Notes: generated by a model not told the origin, from the letters alone. A stretch of 64,000 bases of DNA from Pseudo-nitzschia pungens (GCA_037355855.1 CM074769.1:1736001-1800000); one strand, 5' to 3'. Positions 9,579 to 20,104 are shown, counted from the stretch's first letter. Made by a program: numbers and translations.

Positions 9579-9803
9579 CTACGGATCGCCTAACAATTGA
9601 AATAAAAGTTTTTTTACCGGACGTGTACCAAAAAAAAAGAACCAATAAAGAGATCACTGAAAACCCTCAGACCGTCATCATTTCCATGTATTGACAGACT
9701 CAGAGGGGGGTCTGAGGGTTTTCAGTGATCTCTTTATTGGTTCTTTTTTTTTGGTACACGTCCGGTAAAAAAACTTTTATTTCAATTGTTAGGCGATCCG
9801 TAG
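9579..9803. mobile_element. Foldback MITE, copy 1 (TA target duplication)
   Basis: A 225-bp element consisting of two 95-bp arms (9579-9673 and 9709-9803) that are perfect reverse complements by eye, around a 35-bp loop. It starts CTACGGATCG, ends CGATCCGTAG, and is flanked on both sides by TA. TA duplication and CTAC-type ends are typical of MITEs mobilised by Tc1/mariner-superfamily transposases; there is no coding capacity. A second copy lies at 15991-16213. Confidence 0.88.
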
Positions 9804-12011
9804 TAATATTATTACCATAGACTCACACATAACGTACATCCATACCTCGTACTCCGTAATTACTGTATTATTACTACAGTAAACCTTACTTCCTGTTATT
9901 TTTTCGTATTTTCCTGTTGTACCGGTAATCACCGATTTTTTTCTTGAAAATAATTTTTTGAATAGGAGTGGTAGTAGGAGTTAATTACCTACGCAACGGT
10001 AATTACTACTAGTACCGGTCGAATGATACTGATAAGGTGTGGGTGCCGCGAGTCCCAATTTTCACTGCAATTTGTTACAACTCCTCCCAACATCCAACTC
10101 CCACCACCAAGCAGCACCACGAAATCAGGTGATTGGGTGATGGACGATTGAGATTCTGATGTCACCAGTCGTTCGTCGTACGAAATCAGTCCGGCGAGGG
10201 AACGATTGGATACTACTACTACTACTACTAGAGCGAGCTCCTCCACCACAATTTCTTGTACAATTTCTTGCAAAGATCTTGTCGAGTACGCCACCAGCAT
10301 GGTAGTACCAAAAAAAGGAGACCAAAAATCCACCAGCAACTCTGTGCAAAGTACCTAGAATGGGTGTAGGTTCTACTATTTCTACTAGTAGTAAAGTGTG
10401 CTGGCTGGAAGATTTTCTATGCACAAGAACAACACCAATTACAACAATAACAACAACAACAGCAACAAGAAACATCATGGACAAGTCACCAGCACAAGCT
10501 GGTACTACTACTACTACTACTACTAGTGGTGGTGGTGGTGGTGGTGGTGGTTGCACCTACTACTGGTACACAACAAGAAGTGGTAGTACTAGTTTAGTAC
10601 TATCCAAGATAATTGAATTTTTTCTCCCAGAGTCGACTCCTCCCCTTGCATACTTAGTCGTATTTTCTACCTAGCTACTAGTAGACAGCAACAAAATAAC
10701 AATAGTAGTACTAGTAGTAGTATTAGTATCTTACGGTAGCGCGTACCTGCAGCCGTCTTCGAGCTTCATTCCCCCAAACTTGTTCGTGCTACGAATCAAG
10801 ACTGAAACAATACCGTAGTAGTAGAAGAACCCGTTTGGAGAGAGAGAAGAAGAAGAACACCTCAACCAAGGCGGAGACACACCAGCAGCTGTTCTTGTTG
10901 TTCTTTCAAAATCCATCTCAAGAGATGACCAATAAGACGATTACGCTAGTACTGATAGAGCCGTATGATGGTTTCTGCAAGAAACTTGACACCTGTCAGC
11001 ACGTGTCCAGAAAGAATGATGATGCATTCCTTGACAGTTTTTCCCGAACACCCAAGTAACTTGACGGTACGAGTAAGGTACCAATTACGTGAAAGTACTT
11101 TAAAGTAACTTCTTGCTTCGTAGTAGCTACGGTATGTGTAGCACATATGGTACGGTACAGTAAGGTTATTCATTGTTCATTCATTTCTTCGAAGAAACCA
11201 TTGCGCGACTGAATGAATCATCGTTATTTTTATTTTTTAAGATTCGTACGATACCACGTACGGTAGTAAGATCGATAACTTGTAGTATCGAACAATCTTA
11301 CCGTACGTAAACCAAAAGATTGCTTCCTAGTAGTACGAATTCTGAATTCTAACGCCTTTTCAATCTTGACCGCGCGTCTGAACCTATCAATGATGAATAG
11401 TTTGTGTTACACATACGGTAATCTTAATTACAGTAATAAAAAAAATACGAAGTGCAAGTGGGGCTTATTTACGAGTATCTTTGTTAAAAACTGGTCAGTC
11501 TTGAAGCCGACGAACGACACGACCTAGAAAGAGTCTTGGAAAGCCTCAGAAGAAAATACCTCATAGTAAGGTTAACTGCACTCGTACCTTGTACGGCAAG
11601 TTATTGTTTCCTTCTTCATGCGAGCGTTTTATCTTCCCTGGCTACGGCAAAACTCACGTACCGTACCGTACGTACCGGTATGATACGAAGCACTTTCTAA
11701 CGGTAATATAACATACGGTAATTACGGGTAAATCTTACGTACCGGCACGAAACAATATTATTGACATCGCAACGAGGTTCAATCAAGATTGAACTAATTA
11801 GTGCAAATCCAAGTCGGGGAAATTGAAACCATTCTTATTACGAAGTACGAATACTGTACAACACTACAACACGTGACAAAAACCACGAAAACATGATTTT
11901 GTACGAAGAATTATTTTGGAGATCATCATCCATAATTAATTACTTGTACCGTACGCTATTCTCATCTTAATATTATTATTATTATTATTACTAAAATACG
12001 AAGCAATAGCA
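9804..12011. other. Gene-poor AT-rich stretch full of TAC/GTA words
   Basis: About 2.2 kb with no convincing gene. It is dense in TACCGTA, CGTAC and TAAGGTTA words and in (ACT)/(AGT) trinucleotide runs (10211-10230, 10502-10525) and a (GGT)n run (about 10525-10550). A short plus frame at 10360-10674 is made largely of these trinucleotide repeats and is not called. Confidence 0.5.
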
Positions 12012-13424
12012 ATGAACAAAAACACCGCAAGCAACAGAAACATCGTCATCATCAACAAGAAAAAGAACAGGAACATGTCGACCGACATTGTTTTCGCCAC
12101 GACCGATTACAAAGACGGATGGATGCCCCCCTCCCCGGTGGTCACATCTCCGAAGCTTTCGCCGCGAAACGCTACGAAGACGACGCCGATGACCACCCCA
12201 ACGAGAGCCACCGCTGCTACTGCGGCTGTTACTCCTGCTGCTACTCCTGCTGCTGCTACCCGGGCCTCTCTGCGTCTCCGAGGCGGCGCCAAAAAGTGGA
12301 AAGCCAAATCAAAATCGACTCTGTCCAACAACAACAAGAACAAGAACAACAACAACAAGAACGAATGCCACGAACACGACGAACACGACGAATACGATCA
12401 CGACGAGCAAGACGACGACGAGCAAGACGACACGGATTGGCAGCTGCGCGTCGCCGTGGACGATCTGCTTCGGGAGCACCACGACGCCATTCCCCTGCCC
12501 GATGTGAAGCGACCGTGCACCGTTCACCACCGGGATTCCTTCTCGACCCTCGTCACCCGGGAATCGGAGGATCCGGACGCTCGGTTCCAGCTGGAGTGCA
12601 CCTACGACGATACTGACGACGATACTGACGACGATGATAATGGCGATGATGATAATGGCGATGATGATAATGACAACGAGGATGCGAACAACAACAGCAA
12701 CAACAACAAGAAGAAGAAAAACAATAACCACAAAAGCCACAGCCAAAACACCGGACTCAAGGCACCGTCCGAGATTTCCTTTCCGTCCCTCCACGGCGTC
12801 ATGGACTGGAATCTCAACGGCAACCACAACCACAGCCACAGCCACAACCACAACCACAACCACACAAACAACGACACAAACAACGACCAAGACCCAAACC
12901 CGGACTGGTTTGACTCGTGGTGGGGTCCCCTTGACCTCGGAGAACCCGTGGAGGACGGATACGGGGACAACGACCTGGACGACATCGTCTTTGTTTTGGG
13001 CGAGGGAGAGGTCGTGTCCCGGAGCGGCAGCATGGAGGTGGTCCGCAACATTGCGAGCCGGCTGGCCGCGGTGAAGCAGCCGTCGCAATCGCCGTCGCCG
13101 CCCCGACAAGGCGCGGAGGGATCGTCCCGATTCCGAGCAAAGCGACGGGCGCGATCACCGGAACGATCGCCGGCGCCAGCACGATCACCGGCGCGATCGC
13201 CGGCAACGGAGCCGCCGCAGAACAAGCACCGGGGACGGGGAACCGCCGCAAACCCCATCGATATCGACATCGCCATCGCCATCGACGTCGATGCCGATGC
13301 CGACGACGACTCGCCCGTTCCTCCTCCCATCCGCCGAAAGCATCTCTTGCGGCAACCGTCCCTGGGAAACCTGTCCGCGGACCTGCCCCCGCCGCTCCGG
13401 CACTTTACGAGGTTTGAGATCTGA
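12012..13424 (+). CDS. Uncharacterised acidic low-complexity protein
   Basis: A 470-residue protein I do not recognise. It starts at the first ATG; an ATG at 12075 (M-S-T-D-I-V-F) would give 449 residues and is equally possible. The N terminus is Ser/Pro/Thr/Ala rich. Next come an Asn/Lys tract, an Asp/Glu/His tract and a more ordinary stretch (about 135-195, with W-Q-L-R-V-A-V-D-D-L-L). A (D-D-T/N-G-D-D) acidic run follows, then an Asn/His tract and another ordinary stretch with W-F-D-S-W-W-G-P-L-D-L. After this there is a basic Ser/Pro/Arg region with R-S-P repeats and an Arg-rich C terminus. Non-repetitive islands and GC-rich codon use like the neighbours argue that it is real. The RS/SP-rich tail suggests a nuclear protein, but that is only a guess. 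Confidence 0.55.
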   Translation: MNKNTASNRNIVIINKKKNRNMSTDIVFATTDYKDGWMPPSPVVTSPKLSPRNATKTTPMTTPTRATAATAAVTPAATPAAATRASLRLRGGAKKWKAKSKSTLSNNNKNKNNNNKNECHEHDEHDEYDHDEQDDDEQDDTDWQLRVAVDDLLREHHDAIPLPDVKRPCTVHHRDSFSTLVTRESEDPDARFQLECTYDDTDDDTDDDDNGDDDNGDDDNDNEDANNNSNNNKKKKNNNHKSHSQNTGLKAPSEISFPSLHGVMDWNLNGNHNHSHSHNHNHNHTNNDTNNDQDPNPDWFDSWWGPLDLGEPVEDGYGDNDLDDIVFVLGEGEVVSRSGSMEVVRNIASRLAAVKQPSQSPSPPRQGAEGSSRFRAKRRARSPERSPAPARSPARSPATEPPQNKHRGRGTAANPIDIDIAIAIDVDADADDDSPVPPPIRRKHLLRQPSLGNLSADLPPPLRHFTRFEI

Positions 13425-13435
13425 TTGCATCTCGT

Positions 13436-13575
13436 CGCAACGCAACGCAACGCATCGCATCGCATCGCATCGGTTTTGAGATCCGATCCGATCCGATTCG
13501 ATTCGATCCGATCCGATCCGATTCGATTCGATTCGATCCGATCCGATCCGATCCGATTCGATTCGATTCGATAGC
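13436..13575. repeat. Pentanucleotide array (CAACG/CATCG then CGATC/CGATT)n
   Basis: A continuous period-5 tract starting just after the stop of the preceding gene: GCAACGCAACGCATCGCATCG passes into CCGATCCGATTCGATTCG blocks. The pattern is made of near-identical pentamers that swap block by block. Confidence 0.85.
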
Positions 13576-14034
13576 ACGAAATGATGGACGAATGGACGAA
13601 TGGATGGATAGATGCACGAAAGAACAGGGTACGCATGGCTCCGAGTACGGGACTCGGAACCAAGCGCGGCTCGACAGTTTTTGTTTCTCGGGGAAACGCA
13701 AGAGAGAGAGAGAGAAAGAGACGTCGGGTTATTGCATGGATAGCTTGTTCCATAATATTGTAGCGCACGTACCGAATATATTTACATGAAAATTTGAATT
13801 CATTGATCTTGCCATTCCATTAATTTTTATATTATTATTATTACTACTCTTTTATTATTATTTATGAATGACATTGCATTGCATTGTATTGTATTGTATT
13901 GTGCCAGTATTGGTTCCGAACGCTGCCTGCGACATTCCATTCCTCTTTTGAGATGCAACGCTCCCCGAGCCGTTGTCGTGCCAGCGGGCACTGTGGTGCG
14001 TACGCACGGCATCATTGCGCTTGATGAGAACTGC

Positions 14035-14241
14035 ACAGGATTGCCCAATCCAATCCATTCCATTCCATTCCATCCGATTTCTTTCGGTCCAGTCTAGTCT
14101 AGTCTAGTCTAGTCCAGTCGCAATCGATGCTCCAAGCAAGCAACCCACACTCATTGTTCAAAACAGTAGTACGGTATATTCCATTCCGTTCCGTTCCATT
14201 GCATACCATACTATGCCATACCGTTCCGTTCCGTTCCGTCT
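14035..14241. repeat. Pentanucleotide arrays at the 3' side of mago
   Basis: CCATT, TCTAG (CTAGT) and CGTTC pentamer blocks (14048-14075, 14092-14118, 14178-14240) lie immediately beyond the mago stop codon. The preceding stretch 13576-14034 holds no supported gene. Confidence 0.8.
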
Positions 14242-15249
14242 TCAGAACGGAATCGGCTTGACCTTGAAGTGCAGATTGATCAGGCTCATCACCAGGCACT
14301 TGAGGTCCTGCGTCAGATAGTACAGTATCGTCAGCCCCTCGGGATCCCTCGATCCGGAAATGTCGGCCAGGCTGGTCAGCTCGGCGCAGTTGAAGCAGAT
14401 GTGCTCGTTGCCGATCTTGATCTCCAGCTCCCACCGCCGCGTCTCGGGGGGATCCTCCCAGTCCTCGTCGTCGACCGACTGGATGGAACTGGTGCGGACG
14501 ATCCGCTTGAGCTCCTCCACCACGGCCGTCCCCAGGCAGACCTCCCTCCGGATGATGCTGTCGTCCTTGTAGTTGCTGTTGTTGGCGTACCGGAGCTTGC
14601 CGCTGGGGCAGACCTCAAACTCCTGGAGAACGGAACGGAGCGAAACGGAGCGAAACGAAACGGAACAATGCCGCGCCGTGCGATGCGATGCGATGCAGCG
14701 GTGTCGATCGACGCGAAAGGGAACCAAGGAACGGTCGGGGGGTCAGAAAATTCCGCAACCGACAGGATGGAACTGCAATGCACCCGTGCGGCGCCTGCCG
14801 TCCGCAGAAACTACGTACCATAAACTCGTGACCAAAGCGTCTTTGGAACCGCAACGCAACGCAATGCATCGCATCGAAATGCAACGGAACAAAGATGGAA
14901 CAACGGGACCGAGGAACAGAGCGAAAACACAGCAGTGGCAGCAGCAGCAGCAACAACAACAATGAGTGCGTGTGCGTGTATCGGAGGATACCACAGAAAG
15001 ATAGATTCCTTCCTTCCTTCCTTCCATCGGACAGGACGCGTGATTCGGTCGCCACGCCGAGCAAAGCTGGAGCTTTTTCCCAGTTTTTTTTTCGTTCTCC
15101 GAAACAAACAAACAAACAAACAACACGAACACAGCACCACACCAAACCAAACCAAACCAGCACCAAACCTACCGGGACTTGTGGCCCATGTACACCCGCA
15201 GGTAGAATTCGTCGTTGTAGTAGGAGGCGGAATCGATCGCGCTCGCCAT
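14242..15249 (-). CDS. MAGO: Mago nashi homologue (exon junction complex core), three exons
   Basis: Mago binds Y14 and clamps eIF4A3 on spliced mRNA in the exon junction complex. Exons on the minus strand are 15173-15249, a 22-nt microexon 14819-14840, and 14242-14622. They total 159 residues, against about 146 in animals. Exon 1 encodes Y-N-D-E-F-Y-L-R-V-Y-M-G-H-K; the microexon gives F-G-H-E-F-M; exon 3 continues E-F-E-V-C-P-S-G-K-L-R-Y-A-N-N-S-N-Y-K and ends L-H-F-K-V-K-P-I-P-F. Other conserved parts are E-E-L-K-R-I-V and D-P-E-G-L-T-I-L-Y-Y-L. Donors are GTAGGT and GTACGT; acceptors are AAAG and CCAG. The exon 1 donor gives H-K-S-R-R-F, one residue longer than the usual H-K-G-K-F. An alternative donor six bases upstream gives one residue fewer. 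Divergent from UFL1. Confidence 0.92.
14623..14818 (-). other. Mago intron 2 (196 nt)
   Basis: It begins GTACGT and ends TTCTCCAG on the minus strand. Near the acceptor it carries a CGTTC/CGTTT pentamer tract (14630-14665). Confidence 0.8.
14841..15172 (-). other. Mago intron 1 (332 nt)
   Basis: It begins GTAGGTTTGG and ends TTCCAAAG on the minus strand. It contains short-period repeats on the plus strand: CAACG/CATCG pentamers, a (CAG)n/(CAA)n run near 14935-14962, (CTTC)n near 15010 and (CAAA)n near 15107-15120. Confidence 0.75.
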
Positions 15250-15597
15250 GGTTTGTTGGTTTGATAGTTAGCTCTTTTCTTGGTTGGTTGGTTGGTTGGT
15301 TGGTGACACTGATTGCTTGCAGCGATTGTGTTGTGGGCTGTAACTTGGATTCATTCATTCATTCATTCATTGAGTCATTCAATGATTCATTCAATCCATC
15401 AATCCATGCATTCGGATGAAGGAATCACTGGCAAGACCCTTGCTGCACGCTCCGATCCAATCTCCGATCCAATCCAATCTAACCCAATCCAATCTAATGG
15501 AATGCAATCGAATGGAATGCAATCGAATGGAATGCAATCTCAATCTCAATCCAGCACTACCGTTCGCACGGTACACTAGACTATAAAGTTTTTGTTT

Positions 15598-15628
<31 letters not shown>

Positions 15629-15990
15629 GTGTTTCGTGTTTGCGATGCAAACGCCGCGTTGTGGATGCAATCGGATCGACCCGGTACGTGCGCTCGACCG
15701 TCAAATCAGATGCGATGTCGACCGCCAACCTTTCGTCTGCGTTTTGGGTTTGCGACTTTGTTTCTTGTCTCGTCTCGTCTCGTCTGGTCTCGTCTCGTCT
15801 GCGGTGACAACAACGGAATCTCGACTATCACCGTTTTGTGGACTATTGTAGCATGTCTGGTGGGTTAATTACGTTATGTATTTTTTCGATTCGTGTGTGC
15901 TTGCTTTGGGAGACACAAGTACTCGAAATGTTTGGCGTACAGTACACACCATACTGGTGAAGAGTATTTTTACGGGCAGTTATTGCGATA
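15250..15990. other. Divergent region between mago and UFL1, with pentamer and trimer repeats
   Basis: It contains TGGTT repeats (15277-15302), CATT repeats (15351-15412), a CAATC/GAATG pentamer array (15455-15552), a (GTT)n run (15597-15628) and a TCTCG pentamer run (15764-15800). No gene is supported. Confidence 0.6.
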
Positions 15991-16213
15991 CTACGGATCG
16001 CCTAACAATTGAAATAAAAGTTTTTTTACCGGACGTGTACAAAAAAAAAGAACCAATAAAGAGATCACTTAAAACCCTCAGACCGACATCATTTCCATGT
16101 ATTGACAGACTCAGAGGGGGGTCTGAGGGTTTTAAGTGATCTCTTTATTGGTTCTTTTTTTTTGTACACGTCCGGTAAAAAAACTTTTATTTCAATTGTT
16201 AGGCGATCCGTAG
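15991..16213. mobile_element. Foldback MITE, copy 2 (TA target duplication)
   Basis: A 223-bp copy of the element at 9579, with 94-bp arms and a 35-bp loop and flanked by TA on both sides. Relative to copy 1 it lacks one C after GTAC in the left arm and the matching G in the right arm. It also has CACTTAAAA for CACTGAAAA with the matching TTTTAAGTG in the other arm. Only one loop base differs (GTCATC/GACATC). Confidence 0.88.
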
Positions 16214-16653
16214 TAATGTCTATGGTGTCATAATCTGTTTCTTCAAAAATTGAATGGCGAGTGCTTGTGGTGATCCTATTACTAGTGGTAGTTAATTAAC
16301 CGCTTGTGATGAATCAATCTCAAAATCAATCTTTCTGTCACATGCTTTCTGATATCTTTTTTGCCACGATAGTTTGTACCGTAACCTTACTCGTTCGTAC
16401 GAGTAAGTTACTGTACGATACGGTAAGTCCCGTACGCACGGCGGAATGATGTCTGGAAATCATTCGAAAACGATCCGACATCCGACATCCAACAACATCC
16501 GACCCTCCATCTCCATCATCAAAACAGACGGGGCCTGGGCCGAATCCGATGACTGTGTATACGGTACATCAGACCGGCATCCATAGATCGATCGAAGAAT
16601 ATCTTTCGACAGCCTGCTAGGAAATTGTCCAGCAGTGCAGACGAGTGCTTCGG
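16214..16653. other. UFL1 upstream region
   Basis: It holds an imperfect hairpin at about 16381-16412 (GTAACCTTACTCG / CGAGTAAGTTAC, one base bulged), matching the words of the 2694-2730 hairpin. No gene is supported. Confidence 0.5.
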
Positions 16654-19600
16654 ATGATGGTATCTATATCCGAGGATGGAGCGAATCAAGTTCTTGCGCA
16701 GCTTGCGAGGCAGGGATATTTCGATTTGGTCAACGATGGCGATCCCAGTAGCACGGACGACTGCAGCAATCCTGACCCCAACCCGAATATCAACCCCAAT
16801 GTCAACCCCAATATCAATATCAATGTCAATGTCAATGTCAAGATCAATATGAATCCCAACTACAATCACGACCAAGACGATAGTTTCGAAGCCTATCAAA
16901 CCTGGGTGAAAAATCAGCCGCAGCACACTGCCGGTTCGGAAGCGGCCCGTCCCATCACCTTTCGGGACTTTGGATACCCATTGATTCCCACAATCCCGGC
17001 TGCGAACGATGACAACGACAGCAACAACGAAAATAACAGTGACAATGACAATAACAATGACAACAGAAACTGCTATTACACGCCGAGGGGCCTCGCCCGA
17101 CAGCTGGTATTGCGCCTCGACGATCGCGGCGGGCGTGCTTCCCTCCACGAACTGTGCTCGGACCTTTGGGTCGACTCCGACGCCTTTGCACACACGTTCA
17201 ACGATTCGTCGTCGTCGTCGTCGTCGTCGTCGTCTACCCCGTGGAACGAACTGGTGGCCGAAACAAAATTGCGGTCGGTCACCCTGCTGGGCGGAGATCG
17301 GTACCACCACCACCACCACCAGAACTGCGCAACACCCACCGTCCCGCCGGCCCGGGTGGAGCTCGTGTCGGCGCGGTACTGGAACGAGCTTTCCGCCTCC
17401 GTCGCGGCAGCGGTCCGGGCCGAAGGAAGCCTCGCGGTCTCGGAGCTGGCGACCCGCTGCTCGCTGCAACGCGAAACGCTGCTGGAGCATCTCTCCGAAC
17501 GCGATCCCGACCTCAGGCGCGCGGAAAACGCCACGAAGTTGGTCTCCGAGGCGCGCTGGAAGGGGCTGAAGCGGGAGGCCCTGGAGCACTTTGCGGGGCT
17601 CCGAGAGCCGGTGCGAGTTTCTGCCGTCTGCCACGAGAAGGGATGGGACCGGGAACTGGTCCTGGAGTGGCTCGCGAAGCAGCTGGAGGAGCATTCGACG
17701 TCGACGTCGACACCGACACCGACACCGACAACACCGGCGGGGGACAAGGAATGCGGTGCGTCGTGCACGGACGAGATTCTTCCTTCCGAATCCTCTTCGG
17801 ACGAGATCTCCGTGGATCTGCGGGGAGAACTCCGCGTCGATGCCGGTACCAGCGGCCAAACCGCCGTGTACCTCCCCACCTCCTACCGGGCGCGCCAACA
17901 GCGCGAGATCCTGGATTTCGTTGCGGCCAACGGATACATCACGATGGAACGGGCTTCCCGAAACTATCCGAGGGGCCTGCTCCGGGAACACATCCGGGAT
18001 CTGGTCACCGGATCCGTTTCCAACACCGTTGCCCTGCACGGCGATTCGGTGCTGGTGACAGAGTCGGTCTTGCAGAAGGTGCAGACGGGCATCCAGGACT
18101 TTTTGGGATCCCCGGCGGCGGCTTCGGAGTGGTTGGATCTGGGGGACTATCTGCCACCGGATCTGATGGAGTCGCCGTCGCGGGTAGCGAGCCTGCTGGA
18201 GGCAATCGGCGTCGAATCGTCCCCCTCCGAGCGTGCCGTTGTGCTGACGGAGCGGGATCGAGCCGTGGTGGTCGGAGCCGCTTGGATCAAGCACTTTCGA
18301 GACCATCGCTTGCCCCGACTCGTCCAAGACTTTGCCAGGGAGCGTGCCGATCGTCTCTTTCGGGTCGAAGTCGACGGAGCCGACCGGGACGACGACCCGG
18401 ACGATGGCGACGGGGCACCCAAACCGAGAAAGGGAGGACGATCGTCGAGGTCGAAGCAACGCAGGGGCAGGTCGTCGAAGCACAATAGCAGCGGTGGCGG
18501 CGCCGGCAGCCACAGTGCACCCGTGGCTGGTGTCGTGCCTCTGTCGCGCGTTGCGGCTGCCGTTGTCCGTGCCTGCCCTTTTGTTCTGGAAGGCGGTTTG
18601 TCACCCGACGACGTGCCACTCGATTCGGAGGGCGACTGGGAAGGAGATGCGGACGCGGACGCGGACGCGGACGACTGCCGGGATGATCTGTCCCTCGTCT
18701 ACCAATGCTGCCGGATGGCTCTCTATTCCGAAGCATTCGTGAAGCAATGCAGCCGGGCGGTGCACGCCGAGTTGGATCGGTTGCGATCCGAAAAGGCTTC
18801 CAGAGCGAAAATCAGCCGCAAGGACGCCGCTGCCAAGGTCCGGACCGTGGAAACCGCCTTCCAGGAGGCCTTTGTGACGCTCTGCTATTTCATCCAGACC
18901 CAAACAAAATTCCTGGCGCACGCCATCGATACCGCTGCCGGCAAAGAGTCTTTCGACGAAGCGTCCCTACAAATCCTGCGGGACGAGTTTCTCGGCGGCC
19001 CGTGCGCGGATCTGACCAGCCGCATCACCCAGCACTGTCTGTTTCGGGACGAGGCCGGAGGCGATGGCGTCTTTACCTTTCTGCATCCTTCGGCTATCAC
19101 CAAGCGTCAAGACGACGACGAAGAAGAAGACGACGGTGGTCTTCCGCAATACTGCGCCGAGGTACGTGTTGCGGCCCGCGATTATTCCCCCAAGAGCTAC
19201 TTGTCATCGCCCCCCCCACGCGAGCCACTCCCCGTGCTCCGCGAAAGTTTTTCCGGGAATACGGGCATCCTCCTGTCCAAGATGTGGATTCTATGCGGCG
19301 GCAAGTGCTACCGGGGCGGAGTGCGCGTCGTCGAGAGAGAAGGAGAATGCCAGAGCGTCCACGTACGTCCCGGAAACCCGGACTTCTTTCTGTCCGCCGT
19401 GTCAGAAAATTGCCTTGTCCTGTGCGGATTGCCCTACAAATCACTGGACAAAAAGGCGGAAAAGAGTCTCTTGTTCTCGCGCAAGCATCAGCTGACCGAT
19501 CTGCTGGCCGGAACAACGGATCCCGGTGCGGTTTTGGACTACACCATCATGATCCTTTTTCAACAAGTTCGGAATCTCGTGGCCTGCGGGTCCCTGCTGC

Positions 19601-19839
19601 GTGGGCCCATTCGCGAGGCTTTGTCGAGGGAACGAAAAATCCCGTCCTCGGTTGCGGCCGCACTGAGCCTTTTGAACGATGGAATCGGAGATCCCGAGGC
19701 AACCGCAGACCCGGATTTAGTGGTTTTCGTGAAGGAATTTGGACTCGCTCGGGACATTAGCAAATACGATACGACATTGCTAGAGGCTCATCTTGGAAAA
19801 ATAGAGAGTATACGAAAAGCTACCGATAAAGTTAGATGA
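16654..19839 (+). CDS. UFL1: E3 UFM1-protein ligase 1 (UFL1)
   Basis: UFL1 transfers the ubiquitin-like protein UFM1 to ribosomal and ER-associated substrates at the ER membrane. The family layout is visible: a winged-helix series (Y-Y-T-P-R-G-L-A-R-Q-L then G-G-R-A-S-L-H-E-L-C; W-N-E-L-S-A-S-V; W-K-G-L-K-R-E-A-L), then A-V-Y-L-P-T-S-Y-R-A-R-Q-Q-R-E-I-L-D-F and Y-I-T-M-E-R-A. A basic Lys/Arg/Ser linker follows at about 600-640, then a helical C-terminal half ending with L-L-A-G-T-T-D-P-G-A-V-L-D-Y-T and a Q-V-R-N-L-V helix. The ATG at 16654 is the first start codon in this frame; a second ATG follows at once. It has 1061 residues against about 794 in humans; extra length comes from Asn, Ser, His and acidic insertions. 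It has no introns and is convergent with the next gene. Confidence 0.85.
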   Translation: MMVSISEDGANQVLAQLARQGYFDLVNDGDPSSTDDCSNPDPNPNINPNVNPNININVNVNVKINMNPNYNHDQDDSFEAYQTWVKNQPQHTAGSEAARPITFRDFGYPLIPTIPAANDDNDSNNENNSDNDNNNDNRNCYYTPRGLARQLVLRLDDRGGRASLHELCSDLWVDSDAFAHTFNDSSSSSSSSSSTPWNELVAETKLRSVTLLGGDRYHHHHHQNCATPTVPPARVELVSARYWNELSASVAAAVRAEGSLAVSELATRCSLQRETLLEHLSERDPDLRRAENATKLVSEARWKGLKREALEHFAGLREPVRVSAVCHEKGWDRELVLEWLAKQLEEHSTSTSTPTPTPTTPAGDKECGASCTDEILPSESSSDEISVDLRGELRVDAGTSGQTAVYLPTSYRARQQREILDFVAANGYITMERASRNYPRGLLREHIRDLVTGSVSNTVALHGDSVLVTESVLQKVQTGIQDFLGSPAAASEWLDLGDYLPPDLMESPSRVASLLEAIGVESSPSERAVVLTERDRAVVVGAAWIKHFRDHRLPRLVQDFARERADRLFRVEVDGADRDDDPDDGDGAPKPRKGGRSSRSKQRRGRSSKHNSSGGGAGSHSAPVAGVVPLSRVAAAVVRACPFVLEGGLSPDDVPLDSEGDWEGDADADADADDCRDDLSLVYQCCRMALYSEAFVKQCSRAVHAELDRLRSEKASRAKISRKDAAAKVRTVETAFQEAFVTLCYFIQTQTKFLAHAIDTAAGKESFDEASLQILRDEFLGGPCADLTSRITQHCLFRDEAGGDGVFTFLHPSAITKRQDDDEEEDDGGLPQYCAEVRVAARDYSPKSYLSSPPPREPLPVLRESFSGNTGILLSKMWILCGGKCYRGGVRVVEREGECQSVHVRPGNPDFFLSAVSENCLVLCGLPYKSLDKKAEKSLLFSRKHQLTDLLAGTTDPGAVLDYTIMILFQQVRNLVACGSLLRGPIREALSRERKIPSSVAAALSLLNDGIGDPEATADPDLVVFVKEFGLARDISKYDTTLLEAHLGKIESIRKATDKVR

Positions 19840-20104
19840 GTTCTTTCCTTTTTGTCTACTTTTTGAGTTGATTTACTTTTTGTTTTGATCTAGCAGAGAA
19901 TGCTGACTTGCAAAGAATCACGAGACAGGACTTGCGCTGATGCTGACTTAATTCGTTGCAGTACCATAAAGACAGATTATAAGAAACGCATGTAATTTAG
20001 TTCCACCTTGGGTGGTTAAAGTTACTTAAATAAGTATATTATTATGTAAGAAACGCATGTAAGTACCGGTACTGCCAGCCTTTGAGCTGATTTTTTCATG
20101 ATGA

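Noticed and set aside
10360..10674. A short Thr/Gly-rich plus frame
   Set aside because: Mostly (ACT)n and (GGT)n microsatellite translation.
16400..16653. A longer UFL1 N terminus upstream of 16654
   Set aside because: The frame is open for three codons upstream but has no ATG; the two tandem ATGs at 16654 and 16657 are the sensible starts.
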